From: Affinundibacterium flavidum
Lineage (GTDB): Bacteria > Pseudomonadota > Gammaproteobacteria > Burkholderiales > Burkholderiaceae_D
Length of the DNA stretch: 64,000 bases
Direction: 5' to 3'
Assembly: GCF_014284175.1 (NCBI RefSeq)
Contig: NZ_JACOGA010000020.1
Coordinates: forward strand, 23,439 to 87,438
The translations under genes were made by a program, and so were the position numbers. Shown piece by piece: positions 16,628 through 24,362 of this stretch (positions are counted from its first letter, which is position 1; every line of letters begins with the position of its first letter). A model generated the notes under the pieces. That model did no database searches and was not told the DNA's origin. It saw only the letters and a list, made by a program, of their open reading frames with translations.

Positions 16628-17698
16628 ATGAAACATCAAGATATTCAAACTCAAAAACGCCAAACTCAAAAACGCCAGTCTTTACGCGCTTTAGCCGCAG
16701 CGATTGGTTCCACCGCATTAACACTAGCTGGTCTGTCTTTTAGTATGGGCGCCTATGCGCAAAATCCCATCATCATTAAATTTAGCCATGTAGTCGCCAA
16801 TGACACGCCCAAAGGTAAAGCGGCTGAACGCTTTAAAGAACTGGCCGAGAAAGGGACGAAAGGCCGGGTCAAAGTTGAACTCTATCCGAACAGCACTTTG
16901 TACAAAGATAAAGAAGAGCTGGAAGCCTTACAGTTAGGCGCGGTACAAATGTTGGCACCATCACTGGCTAAGTTTGGCCCCCTTGGTGTGAAAGAATTTG
17001 AAGTGTTTGATCTGCCGTATATTTTTCAAAATCGTGACGTCTTACATCGCGTAACTGAAGGTCCGGTAGGTGCGGGTTTAATGGCGAAGTTAGAGCCAAA
17101 AGGGATTACTGGCCTGGGCTTCTGGGATAATGGTTTTAAGGTCATGTCCTCAAATGTTCCCATGCATTTGCCGAGTGATTTGAAGGGTAAAAAGCTGCGT
17201 ATTCAATCGTCTAAAGTGTTAGATGCACAGATGCGCGCACTTGGTGCTAATCCTCAGGTCATGGCTTTCTCTGAAGTTTATCAAGCGCTGCAAACTGGCG
17301 TGGTCGATGGCACCGAAAATCCGCCGTCCAATTTGTATACACAAAAAATGCACGAGGTGCAAAAACACGTGACTTTGACCAATCATGGCTATCTAGGTTA
17401 CGCCGTGATTGTGAATAAGAAGTTTTGGGACGGCTTGCCAGCAGATATTCGTACAGAGTTGAATAAGGCGATGAAATCAGCGACGCAATATGCGAACGCC
17501 ATTGCGCAGATTGAAAATGACAATGCTTTAGACGCGGTGAAGAAATCTGGCAAAACTACCGTTTATACTTTGACCGATAAAGAACGCGCAGAATGGTTAA
17601 AGGTATTGATGCCGGTGCAGCGTGAAATGGAAAGTCGTATCGGTAAAGATTTGATCCAAAGTGTACAAAAAGAAGCCGCTGCTTTAGGTCTCAAATAA
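16628..17698 (+). CDS. dctP: TRAP dicarboxylate transporter, periplasmic binding protein DctP
   Basis: 356 residues; AGGAG lies seven bases before the ATG. A long signal peptide (to about residue 44, MGAYAQNP) starts with a duplicated QTQKR encoded by a 15-bp tandem duplication. The mature protein has TRAP-SBP landmarks: IKFSHVVANDTPKGKAAERF, VELYPNSTLYKDKEEL, the FDLPYIF segment, KKLRIQSS with the Arg that binds the substrate carboxylate, and VDGTENPPSN. It delivers C4-dicarboxylates (inferred from the DctS/DctR context) to DctQM using a sodium gradient. First gene of dctPQM, divergent from dctSR. Confidence 0.92.
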   Translation: MKHQDIQTQKRQTQKRQSLRALAAAIGSTALTLAGLSFSMGAYAQNPIIIKFSHVVANDTPKGKAAERFKELAEKGTKGRVKVELYPNSTLYKDKEELEALQLGAVQMLAPSLAKFGPLGVKEFEVFDLPYIFQNRDVLHRVTEGPVGAGLMAKLEPKGITGLGFWDNGFKVMSSNVPMHLPSDLKGKKLRIQSSKVLDAQMRALGANPQVMAFSEVYQALQTGVVDGTENPPSNLYTQKMHEVQKHVTLTNHGYLGYAVIVNKKFWDGLPADIRTELNKAMKSATQYANAIAQIENDNALDAVKKSGKTTVYTLTDKERAEWLKVLMPVQREMESRIGKDLIQSVQKEAAALGLK

Positions 17699-17819
17699 AT
17701 TTTCTCGGTCTCATTGTCTCTCGCCAATTCTTGAGTCTATTGATTCCACCTACAGCCCAGATCGCCAATAATGTTTCTGGGCTGATTTCCTACTTATAAT
17801 TTTCTCACAAGGAGCCAGC

Positions 17820-18371
17820 ATGAAATTGCTTGATCACTTGGAAGAGTATTTGATCGCCTTGCTCATGGCAACGGCGACTTTAATTACCTTCGTCGCCGTA
17901 TTGCATCGTTACTTGTCGGGATTTGATATTCCGTTGGTTCAAGATGCCTTGATTAAACTCAATACTAGTTGGGCGCAAGAACTGACTATTTATTTATTCG
18001 TCTGGATGGCAAAGTTTGGAGCCGCTTATGGCGTGCGCTCTGGTATTCATGTTGGAGTTGATGTTTTGGTGAATCGCCTGAGTGACAAAAACAAGAAATT
18101 ATTTGTACTGATTAGCTTGGGCTCGGGCGCCTTATTTACCGGCATTATCGGGACTCTCGGTGCGAGATTTGTGTACGGTATGGCACAAACTGACCAAACC
18201 TCGGCCGATATGGAAATCCCTATGTGGTGGGTGTATCTCGCGATTCCACTTGGTTCGTATTTGATGTCTTTTCGCTTCTTGCAAGTCGCGTGGAAATTTT
18301 TACAAACAGGTGAATTACCTAAACATGACCATGCGCACGTGGAAGGTTTAGATGAAGAGGTGAACGTATGA
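17820..18371 (+). CDS. dctQ: TRAP transporter small membrane subunit DctQ
   Basis: 183 residues with four predicted membrane helices (about 10-30, 55-75, 92-118, 138-158). The motif WAQELTIYLFVWMAKFGAAYG with the conserved Glu is diagnostic for DctQ. The ribosome binding site AAGGAGCC precedes the ATG. The 120-base gap after dctP suggests lower expression of the membrane parts than of the binding protein, as is common. The end overlaps dctM by four bases (ATGA). Confidence 0.93.
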   Translation: MKLLDHLEEYLIALLMATATLITFVAVLHRYLSGFDIPLVQDALIKLNTSWAQELTIYLFVWMAKFGAAYGVRSGIHVGVDVLVNRLSDKNKKLFVLISLGSGALFTGIIGTLGARFVYGMAQTDQTSADMEIPMWWVYLAIPLGSYLMSFRFLQVAWKFLQTGELPKHDHAHVEGLDEEVNV

Positions 18372-19648
18372 GTGCCCTGATTATTTTTGGCTTGTTATTG
18401 CTGTTGATGTTAACGGGCATGCCGGTTTCCATCGCCCTTGGCTTAACGGTGTTGACGTTCTTATTTACCATGACATCGGTACCGATAGAATCAGTAGCAT
18501 TGAAATTATTTACCGGTATTGAGAAGTTTGAAATCATGGCGATTCCTTTCTTTATTCTCGCCGGAAATTTCTTAACCCATGGCGGCGTGGCGCGGCGCAT
18601 GATTAAGTTTGCGGCATCGATGGTGGGTCATTGGCACGGCGGTTTGGCATTGGCTGGTGTATTAGCATGCGCTTTGTTCGCGGCGGTCTCCGGCTCGTCA
18701 CCAGCGACTGTAGTGGCGATCGGCTCTATCATTTTGCCTGCGATGGTGAAGCAAGGATATCCGAAAGGTTTTGGTGCTGGTGTGATTACCACGTCGGGTG
18801 CTTTGGGTATCTTGATCCCGCCATCGATTGTGATGGTCATGTATTCCGTCTCGACGAATACGTCGGTTGGCCAGCTCTTTATGGCTGGTGTGATTCCTGG
18901 TTTGCTGTTGGCATTCTTCCTAGGACTGACAACCTGGTTTTTGGCACGTAAGCATAATTATCCGCGCATGCCGAAAGCGACTTGGGGTGAACGCTTGGTG
19001 GCGTTTAGAAAAAGTGCGTGGGGTTTATCCTTAATTATTATTGTGATGGGCGGTATTTACTCTGGCATGTTTACGCCGACCGAAGCGGCTGCCGTTGCTG
19101 CGGTGTATGCGTTTTTCATCGCAGTGTTTGTGTATAAAGACATGAGCTTGAAAATGGTACCGAAGGTCTTGATTGATTCGGCAGCGATGTCGGCGATGCT
19201 GCTCTACATCATTACGAATGCGGTCTTATTTTCATTCTTAATGACCAGCGAAAATATTCCGCAGGCGATGGCAGGATGGATACTCGACAGCGGTTTCGGC
19301 ATGATCAGTTTCTTATTGGTCGTGAATATTTTGTTGCTGTTAGCGGGCAATGTGATGGAGCCATCCTCTATCGTATTGATCATGGCACCGATCTTGTTTC
19401 CGGTGGCGATGAAGCTAGGAATCGACCCTGTTCATTTCGGTATCATCATGGTGGTGAATATGGAAGTCGGTATGTGTCATCCGCCAGTTGGATTGAATTT
19501 ATATGTCGCATCTGGCATCACCAAAATGGGCATCACTGAATTGACGGTAGCCGTTTTGCCTTGGTTATTTACGATGTTGGGATTCTTGATGCTGGTGACT
19601 TATGTTCCGATTATTTCTACTTGGTTGCCGAATCTGATTTATAAATGA
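18368..19648 (+). CDS. dctM: TRAP transporter large membrane subunit DctM
   Basis: 426 residues, about 12 membrane helices, the translocation channel of the TRAP system. Family motifs: FFILAGNFLTHGGVARRMI, AAVSGSSPATVVAIGSI, GILIPPSIVMVMY, FTPTEAAAVAAVYAF and MCHPPVGLNLYVASGI. The start overlaps dctQ by four bases. A strong terminator follows at 19708. Confidence 0.95.
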   Translation: MSALIIFGLLLLLMLTGMPVSIALGLTVLTFLFTMTSVPIESVALKLFTGIEKFEIMAIPFFILAGNFLTHGGVARRMIKFAASMVGHWHGGLALAGVLACALFAAVSGSSPATVVAIGSIILPAMVKQGYPKGFGAGVITTSGALGILIPPSIVMVMYSVSTNTSVGQLFMAGVIPGLLLAFFLGLTTWFLARKHNYPRMPKATWGERLVAFRKSAWGLSLIIIVMGGIYSGMFTPTEAAAVAAVYAFFIAVFVYKDMSLKMVPKVLIDSAAMSAMLLYIITNAVLFSFLMTSENIPQAMAGWILDSGFGMISFLLVVNILLLLAGNVMEPSSIVLIMAPILFPVAMKLGIDPVHFGIIMVVNMEVGMCHPPVGLNLYVASGITKMGITELTVAVLPWLFTMLGFLMLVTYVPIISTWLPNLIYK

Positions 19649-19707
19649 GTTGGATTTGGAATGACATTAAGTACTAAATTAGAAGATAAAAAATTAGATT
19701 GAAAACG

Positions 19708-19741
19708 AAAATGCCGCAAATAATTTGCGGCATTTTTTTTC
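19708..19741 (+). terminator. Rho-independent terminator of dctPQM
   Basis: AATGCCGCAAA, loop TAA, TTTGCGGCATT, then a run of T to 19741. A perfect stem 60 bases after the dctM stop. Confidence 0.9.
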
Positions 19742-20153
19742 GCCTTCGATTCGTTTTTGGTCTAAATAATTTCCACTGGGAATTGCTTATATTTCCCTAT
19801 GGGAAATTTAATAATTCGGATTCGATTTAGCACATTTTTTTTGATGTTAGCGATCTTTCTCTGCTGCAGAAGCACAAATGCAACAAAGCGTTTTTTTGTT
19901 TAAATCTAACGATAGATTTGTTGAAAAGCCGTGCTATATTTCGCACACCTTAGAAATTTGCTTGATTTACAAATCGCAATTTCAGATCGAATGCAACTTG
20001 AAAAACTTGTTGGATTCGGTTCAAGACAGAATACGGTAGTGCAATAATAGCGCCCTGTAGGGTGCAGTCAAAAAGGGGGGGAGATTCGCGTTTCAAGATA
20101 AGCTGAGTCCTGTTCAAAGAGACTAAACAGCCCGAACGTGAAAAATTTTAGAA

Positions 20154-20180
20154 GGCGCATCCACTGGATGCGCCTTTTTT
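20154..20180 (+). terminator. Orphan intrinsic terminator
   Basis: GGCGCATCC, loop ACT, GGATGCGCC, then six T. A perfect 9-bp stem. The nearest upstream gene already ends at a terminator 410 bases earlier, so it must serve another transcript. Confidence 0.85.
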
Positions 20181-20237
20181 CTTGTGCGTTTCTGTAGGAC
20201 AATCACGTAAACCTTTTGAATAGATCATGGAATAGTG

Positions 20238-20783
20238 ATGGCAACTCCCGAATCAAATTTAGGATCAACGATCTTCTCCGCAATCGTGCCCGCACCATTT
20301 GGTTATGTTGGCGTGCGTACCGAGCATCAGTACATCAGCGAGCTGGTTTATCTACCGCCACGATTTCAGGACAAGTCTCCATCGGATCTTGTTGCCGAAT
20401 TAGCGGCACAACAGATTGAACATTATTTTGCTGATCCAGATTTTCCATTTGACTTGCCTTTAAAACCAGTCGGATCAGAATTCCAGCAAAAGGTTTGGAA
20501 GGCAATCGCCAGCATTCCGCGGGGCGAGGTGCGTACTTATGGTCAGATTGCCAAACACATACAATCAGCGCCACGTGCAGTCGGGCAGGCTTGTGGTGCG
20601 AATTGGTATCCCTTGGTTATTCCCTGCCATCGTGTGACGGCATCAGGCGGACTCGGCGGCTTTGCCCATCATGATGATGAAACTGGTTTTCATCTTGGCA
20701 TTAAACGCTATTTACTACGCTTAGAACAGGTACCAGAGTATAGTAAGCCCGAGTCCACGCAACACCAGGAGGCGATGTGGTAA
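20238..20783 (+). CDS. ogt: Methylated-DNA-protein-cysteine methyltransferase (Ogt)
   Basis: 181 residues from the ATG at 20238 (a GTG one codon earlier is possible). Transfers the alkyl group of O6-methylguanine to its own cysteine in a suicide reaction. The active-site motif IPCHRV places the nucleophile at Cys130; the helix-turn-helix/Arg finger region RAVGQACGANWYP precedes it and GGFAHH follows. There is an N-terminal RNase H-like domain (1-75). The last codons (GCG ATG TGG TAA) overlap the xerD start and contain its ribosome binding site, so the two are coupled. Ogt and the Ada C-terminal domain are hard to separate; the absence of an Ada N-terminal domain favours Ogt. Confidence 0.92.
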   Translation: MATPESNLGSTIFSAIVPAPFGYVGVRTEHQYISELVYLPPRFQDKSPSDLVAELAAQQIEHYFADPDFPFDLPLKPVGSEFQQKVWKAIASIPRGEVRTYGQIAKHIQSAPRAVGQACGANWYPLVIPCHRVTASGGLGGFAHHDDETGFHLGIKRYLLRLEQVPEYSKPESTQHQEAMW

Positions 20784-21736
20784 AACAGGCAGCGACTGCC
20801 AATACCAAAGCGAAAATCAAGCTTGCCGATGCAGCGGAATTACCGGCGCAAATACAAGCGCAAATCGATCAATTTTGCGACACGCTTTGGCTGGAAGATG
20901 GCCTGTCAAAAAATTCGCTGGAAGCCTATCGACGTGACCTACGCCTGTTCGCAGAATGGCTACATACAACAACACAGAAACATTTGTTGCAAGTAACCGA
21001 GATCGATATTTTTTCTTATGTTGCAGCCAAACATAGTAGTTCAAAAGCGACGTCGGCCAATCGTCGCATGACCGTATTGAAGCGCTACTACCAACAAGCG
21101 TTTCGACAAAATCAGATTGCCATCAATCCATGTACCAAACTGAAATCGGCCAAGCAAGCAGATCGCTTACCCAAGACGCTGAGTGAACAACAAGTAGAAG
21201 CCTTGCTACAAGCGCCTGATGAGCAAACGCCTTTAGGATTGCGCGACCGTACTATGCTAGAACTTCTTTATGCTTGCGGCTTACGTGTCACTGAATTGGT
21301 TTCACTCAAATCATTTGAAGTAAGTTTGAACGATGGCGTGCTACGCGTGACTGGCAAGGGCAGTAAAACGCGCTTAGTGCCATTTGGCGAAGTGGCGAGG
21401 ATGTGGCTACAACGCTATCTGAGTGAAGGTCGCCCAGCGATTTTAAATGGGCAAATCGACGATGCTCTGTTCGTAACGGCTCGCGGTGGTGCAATGACAC
21501 GACAAATGTTTTGGGTCGTGATCAAAAAATGTGCTGCACTAGCAGGCATCACTTCACCTCTATCGCCGCATACGCTACGCCACGCTTTCGCGACCCATTT
21601 ATTAAACCACGGCGCTGACTTGCGCGTGGTGCAATTATTACTAGGGCATGCGGATATTTCGACCACACAAATCTATACCCATGTCGCACGCGAACGGCTT
21701 AAGCAATTACATGCACAACATCATCCGCGTGGATAG
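20777..21736 (+). CDS. xerD: Site-specific tyrosine recombinase XerD
   Basis: 319 residues starting at GTG 20777 with AGGAGG five bases upstream. SAM-like N-terminal domain (about 28-115) and catalytic domain with all six residues: Arg170, Lys194, His265, Arg268, His291 and Tyr300 (LGHADISTTQIYTH). With XerC it resolves chromosome dimers at dif. About 20 residues longer than E. coli XerD, by a polar N-terminal extension. Core housekeeping recombinase, not a phage integrase: no att-like repeats flank it and family residues fit XerD. Confidence 0.92.
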   Translation: MVKQAATANTKAKIKLADAAELPAQIQAQIDQFCDTLWLEDGLSKNSLEAYRRDLRLFAEWLHTTTQKHLLQVTEIDIFSYVAAKHSSSKATSANRRMTVLKRYYQQAFRQNQIAINPCTKLKSAKQADRLPKTLSEQQVEALLQAPDEQTPLGLRDRTMLELLYACGLRVTELVSLKSFEVSLNDGVLRVTGKGSKTRLVPFGEVARMWLQRYLSEGRPAILNGQIDDALFVTARGGAMTRQMFWVVIKKCAALAGITSPLSPHTLRHAFATHLLNHGADLRVVQLLLGHADISTTQIYTHVARERLKQLHAQHHPRG

Positions 21737-21833
21737 GAACTGAGGGACGATATAATGTGCGGAGAGCAGTATCGTCAATAAACGATGTTGCTGAAGTTAT
21801 ATTTTCATTTAAAGTTTTTAAGCGAGTGCTATC

Positions 21834-22319
21834 TTGTCCAAAAAAGAACACGTCTCAGAAACCCCGGCGACGCAGTTGTTGCGTAAGAGAGGGGCAGTTT
21901 TTAGCGAGCATCCTTATGCGTATGAAGAGCATGGCGGAACTTCGGTCTCTTCACGCGAATTAGGTGTTGAAGAGCATGAAGTGGTGAAGACTTTGATTAT
22001 GCAAGATGAACATGCCAAGCCTATGGTGGTGTTGATGCATGGCGATAAAACCGTGTCAACTAAAAACCTAGCGCGCCAAATTGCTTGTAAATCGGTAGAG
22101 CCTTGCAAGCCTGAGGTGGCGCAACGGCATTCTGGTTACATGATAGGTGGCACTTCTCCGTTTGGAACTAAGAAGGCAATGCCCGTGTATGTGGAAGCTT
22201 CGATTTTGGATTTGGAAAAAATCTATTTGAACGGTGGTCGGCGTGGTTACCTCATTGGAATAGCGCCCGCATTGTTGTTGGATATTTTGTCGGCGAAGGC
22301 AGTGAGTTGTGCTTTGTAA
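21834..22319 (+). CDS. ybaK: YbaK/EbsC-type aminoacyl-tRNA deacylase
   Basis: 161 residues beginning at a TTG (21834); no better start is in frame. Hydrolyses mischarged tRNA such as Cys-tRNA-Pro in trans. Visible are KTLIMQDEHAKPMVVLMHGD, the conserved Lys and GYMIGGTSPFGTKKAMPVYVE loop, and GGRRGYLIGIAP, as in YbaK. The ribosome binding site is weak (AGCGAG). It is separated from xerD by about 100 bases. Confidence 0.88.
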   Translation: MSKKEHVSETPATQLLRKRGAVFSEHPYAYEEHGGTSVSSRELGVEEHEVVKTLIMQDEHAKPMVVLMHGDKTVSTKNLARQIACKSVEPCKPEVAQRHSGYMIGGTSPFGTKKAMPVYVEASILDLEKIYLNGGRRGYLIGIAPALLLDILSAKAVSCAL

Positions 22320-22473
22320 GTTTTCTAGACCTAAATAACTAGAATTTCATAGAGCGATGTGCAAAAATGTCCTGCTTTGCTTGAGCCTGTTGTGAGCTTC
22401 TAACTGGACGCTTTCAGTGCTTACGACAAATAATAATTAAATATAAATTTAAAAAAATAGGATGGAATAACAG

Positions 22474-23079
22474 ATGAATGCAGTGATCGCGATTATTGCG
22501 GCTTACCTGATCGGCTCGATTTCTTTTGCGGTAGTAGTGAGTCGCTTATTTGGATTGTCAGATCCACGCACCTATGGCTCTAAGAATCCCGGCGCAACCA
22601 ATGTACTGCGATCGGGCAATAAAGCGGCGGCGGCCTTGACCTTGCTGGGCGATGGTTTTAAAGGCTGGTTGGCGGTGTGGCTGGCAATGTTTTTTCAGCA
22701 GAAGTTTGAGTTGTCGAGCGATACGATTGCAGCAGTTGCCCTTGCTGTATTTATTGGTCATTTGTGGCCAGTATTTTTCAAGTTCGTTGGCGGTAAAGGC
22801 GTGGCGACAGCCTTGGGTGTTTTGCTGGCATTGAATATCTGGTTAGGTTTGGCGACTTTCGTCACTTGGTTGGTAGTGGCGTACGCTTTCCGTTATTCAT
22901 CATTAGCCGCTTTAATCGCGGCTTTGTTTGCACCGTTTTATTATGGCTTATTGTTTGGTGCCGATTTGACTTTGTTAGCGGTGGCGATTATGAGTGGTTT
23001 ATTGATTTACCGTCATGGCGCCAATATTGGCAATTTGATGCGCGGTAAAGAAAGCCGGATAGGTAGTAAGAAGAAGTAA
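22474..23079 (+). CDS. plsY: Acyl-phosphate:glycerol-3-phosphate acyltransferase PlsY
   Basis: 201 residues with five to six membrane helices. Carries out the first acylation of glycerol-3-phosphate in phospholipid synthesis using acyl-phosphate. The three cytosolic motifs are present: GSISFAVVVSRLFG, SKNPGATNVLRSGNK and GGKGVATALGVLLAL. The basic C-terminal tail (RGKESRIGSKKK) is cytoplasmic. Convergent with tsaD across a shared terminator. Confidence 0.95.
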   Translation: MNAVIAIIAAYLIGSISFAVVVSRLFGLSDPRTYGSKNPGATNVLRSGNKAAAALTLLGDGFKGWLAVWLAMFFQQKFELSSDTIAAVALAVFIGHLWPVFFKFVGGKGVATALGVLLALNIWLGLATFVTWLVVAYAFRYSSLAALIAALFAPFYYGLLFGADLTLLAVAIMSGLLIYRHGANIGNLMRGKESRIGSKKK

Positions 23080-23099
23080 GTTTCTTCATTTCATGCAAT

Positions 23100-23139
23100 A
23101 AAAAATCCCTCATGATGAATGTCATTGAGGGATTTTTTT
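23100..23139. terminator. Bidirectional terminator between plsY and tsaD
   Basis: AAAAATCCCTCA (23101-23112) pairs with TGAGGGATTTTT (23125 onward), with T runs on both strands. Serves convergent plsY and tsaD. Confidence 0.9.
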
Positions 23140-23208
23140 ATGGCTGAACAAGACAAAACGTTACCGCATTTAGTTACTCCATTTAGTCACCACATCTACA
23201 CAAACTAC

Positions 23209-24246
23209 TCACCGCATCAACTCATGCAGTGGCCAACGAGGGCGCACATTGAAGCTATAAGTCTTGGTAGCCTGTTCAGGATGTACTTGTAAGCGCATCG
23301 CACCAGCAAACGCAATCATGGCACCGTTATCAGTGCAAAATTCCAGCTCAGGGTAATACACTTGAAAGCGCTTTTTGGGATTCGAAGAATTGGCGGCCGC
23401 ATTTAAAGCGGCGCGTAATTGTAGATTGGCACCGACACCACCCGCGATCACTAAACGCTTGAGACCGGTTTGCTTGAGCGCGGTTAGGCACTTTGCGACC
23501 AGTACATCAATAATCGCATCGACAAATCCACGTGCGACATTGGCTTTATCTGTATCGCTTAAAGCATCAGGGTATTTTTTGACAGCGGTGAGGACGGCGG
23601 TTTTTAAGCCAGAAAAGCTGAAATTTAAATCTTTAGAATGCAGCATAGGGCGTGGAAATTGATGAATCGTTGGATCGCCTAAGGTCGCTAATTTCGAGAT
23701 CGCAGGGCCACCAGGATAATCAAGTCCAAGTAACTTGGCCGATTTATCAAAGGCTTCGCCAGCAGCATCATCCAGTGTTTCACCTAACAAGGCATATTGC
23801 CCCACGCCATCAACTCGCATTAATTGGGTGTGACCACCAGACACCAACAAAGCAATGAACGGAAATTCTGGCGGTTGGCTTGCTAACAGTGGTGACAGTA
23901 AATGGCCTTCCAGATGATGTATGCCGATTAAAGGTTTATCTAGCGCCATACCTAAGCCACAGGCAACCGACGCGCCCACTAATAATGCTCCCGCCAAGCC
24001 TGGGCCTTGAGTGTAGGCAATGGCATCAATTTGATTTTGATGAAGCTGCGCCTTTTCTAATGCTTCGCGCAATAGGGGGAGGGCGCGTTTTACATGATCT
24101 CGTGAGGCGAGTTCTGGCACTACGCCACCATATTCTTGATGCATGGCGATTTGCGAATGCAAGGCGTGCGACAGTAAGCCTTGCTCGGTATCGTACAAAG
24201 CAATACCGGTTTCGTCGCAAGAAGATTCGATACCAAGAACTATCAT
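23209..24246 (-). CDS. tsaD: tRNA N6-adenosine threonylcarbamoyltransferase TsaD
   Basis: 345 residues, standard length. ASKHA-fold catalytic subunit of the t6A complex; transfers threonylcarbamoyl from TC-AMP to A37. Metal ligands His111 and His115 (HHLEGH) and the nucleotide-binding segments GIESSCDETG, ALLVSGGHTQL, AGGVGANLQLR are present. Works with TsaE (11961-12446). No rpsU follows it, unlike the classical arrangement. Confidence 0.96.
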   Translation of the reverse strand: MIVLGIESSCDETGIALYDTEQGLLSHALHSQIAMHQEYGGVVPELASRDHVKRALPLLREALEKAQLHQNQIDAIAYTQGPGLAGALLVGASVACGLGMALDKPLIGIHHLEGHLLSPLLASQPPEFPFIALLVSGGHTQLMRVDGVGQYALLGETLDDAAGEAFDKSAKLLGLDYPGGPAISKLATLGDPTIHQFPRPMLHSKDLNFSFSGLKTAVLTAVKKYPDALSDTDKANVARGFVDAIIDVLVAKCLTALKQTGLKRLVIAGGVGANLQLRAALNAAANSSNPKKRFQVYYPELEFCTDNGAMIAFAGAMRLQVHPEQATKTYSFNVRPRWPLHELMR

Positions 24247-24362
24247 GTTTTAATTTCTACGGAAAATGAAAATTGAGCCAATCAGGCAGGCGCTATTATA
24301 GAACATCGTCTCGATTGCGCCTTGTTAAGGCAAAGATGACCGTGACTAGCTCGGCAAAGTCG

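Larger units (their letters stand above)
19649..20237. other. Non-coding region between dctM and ogt
   Basis: Holds the dctPQM terminator (19708-19741), a palindrome AAATCTA-ACGA-TAGATTT (19902-19919), a small hairpin GCGCCC-TGTA-GGGTGC (about 20050-20065) and a second strong terminator (20154-20180) that has no protein gene in front of it. No ORF is credible. An unannotated small RNA ending at 20180, or a leader/attenuator for ogt, is the simplest reading. Confidence 0.5.

Noticed and set aside
16648..16680. 15-bp tandem duplication in dctP as a regulatory repeat
   Set aside because: In-frame duplication within the signal peptide (QTQKR twice); a plain coding duplication is enough.
19900..20180. 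6S RNA or a known riboswitch upstream of ogt
   Set aside because: I could not align any conserved core; only the terminator is convincing, so it is reported as an unidentified transcript.
20777..21736. XerD as a phage or island integrase
   Set aside because: Family residues, coupling to ogt and absence of flanking direct repeats all indicate the housekeeping recombinase.
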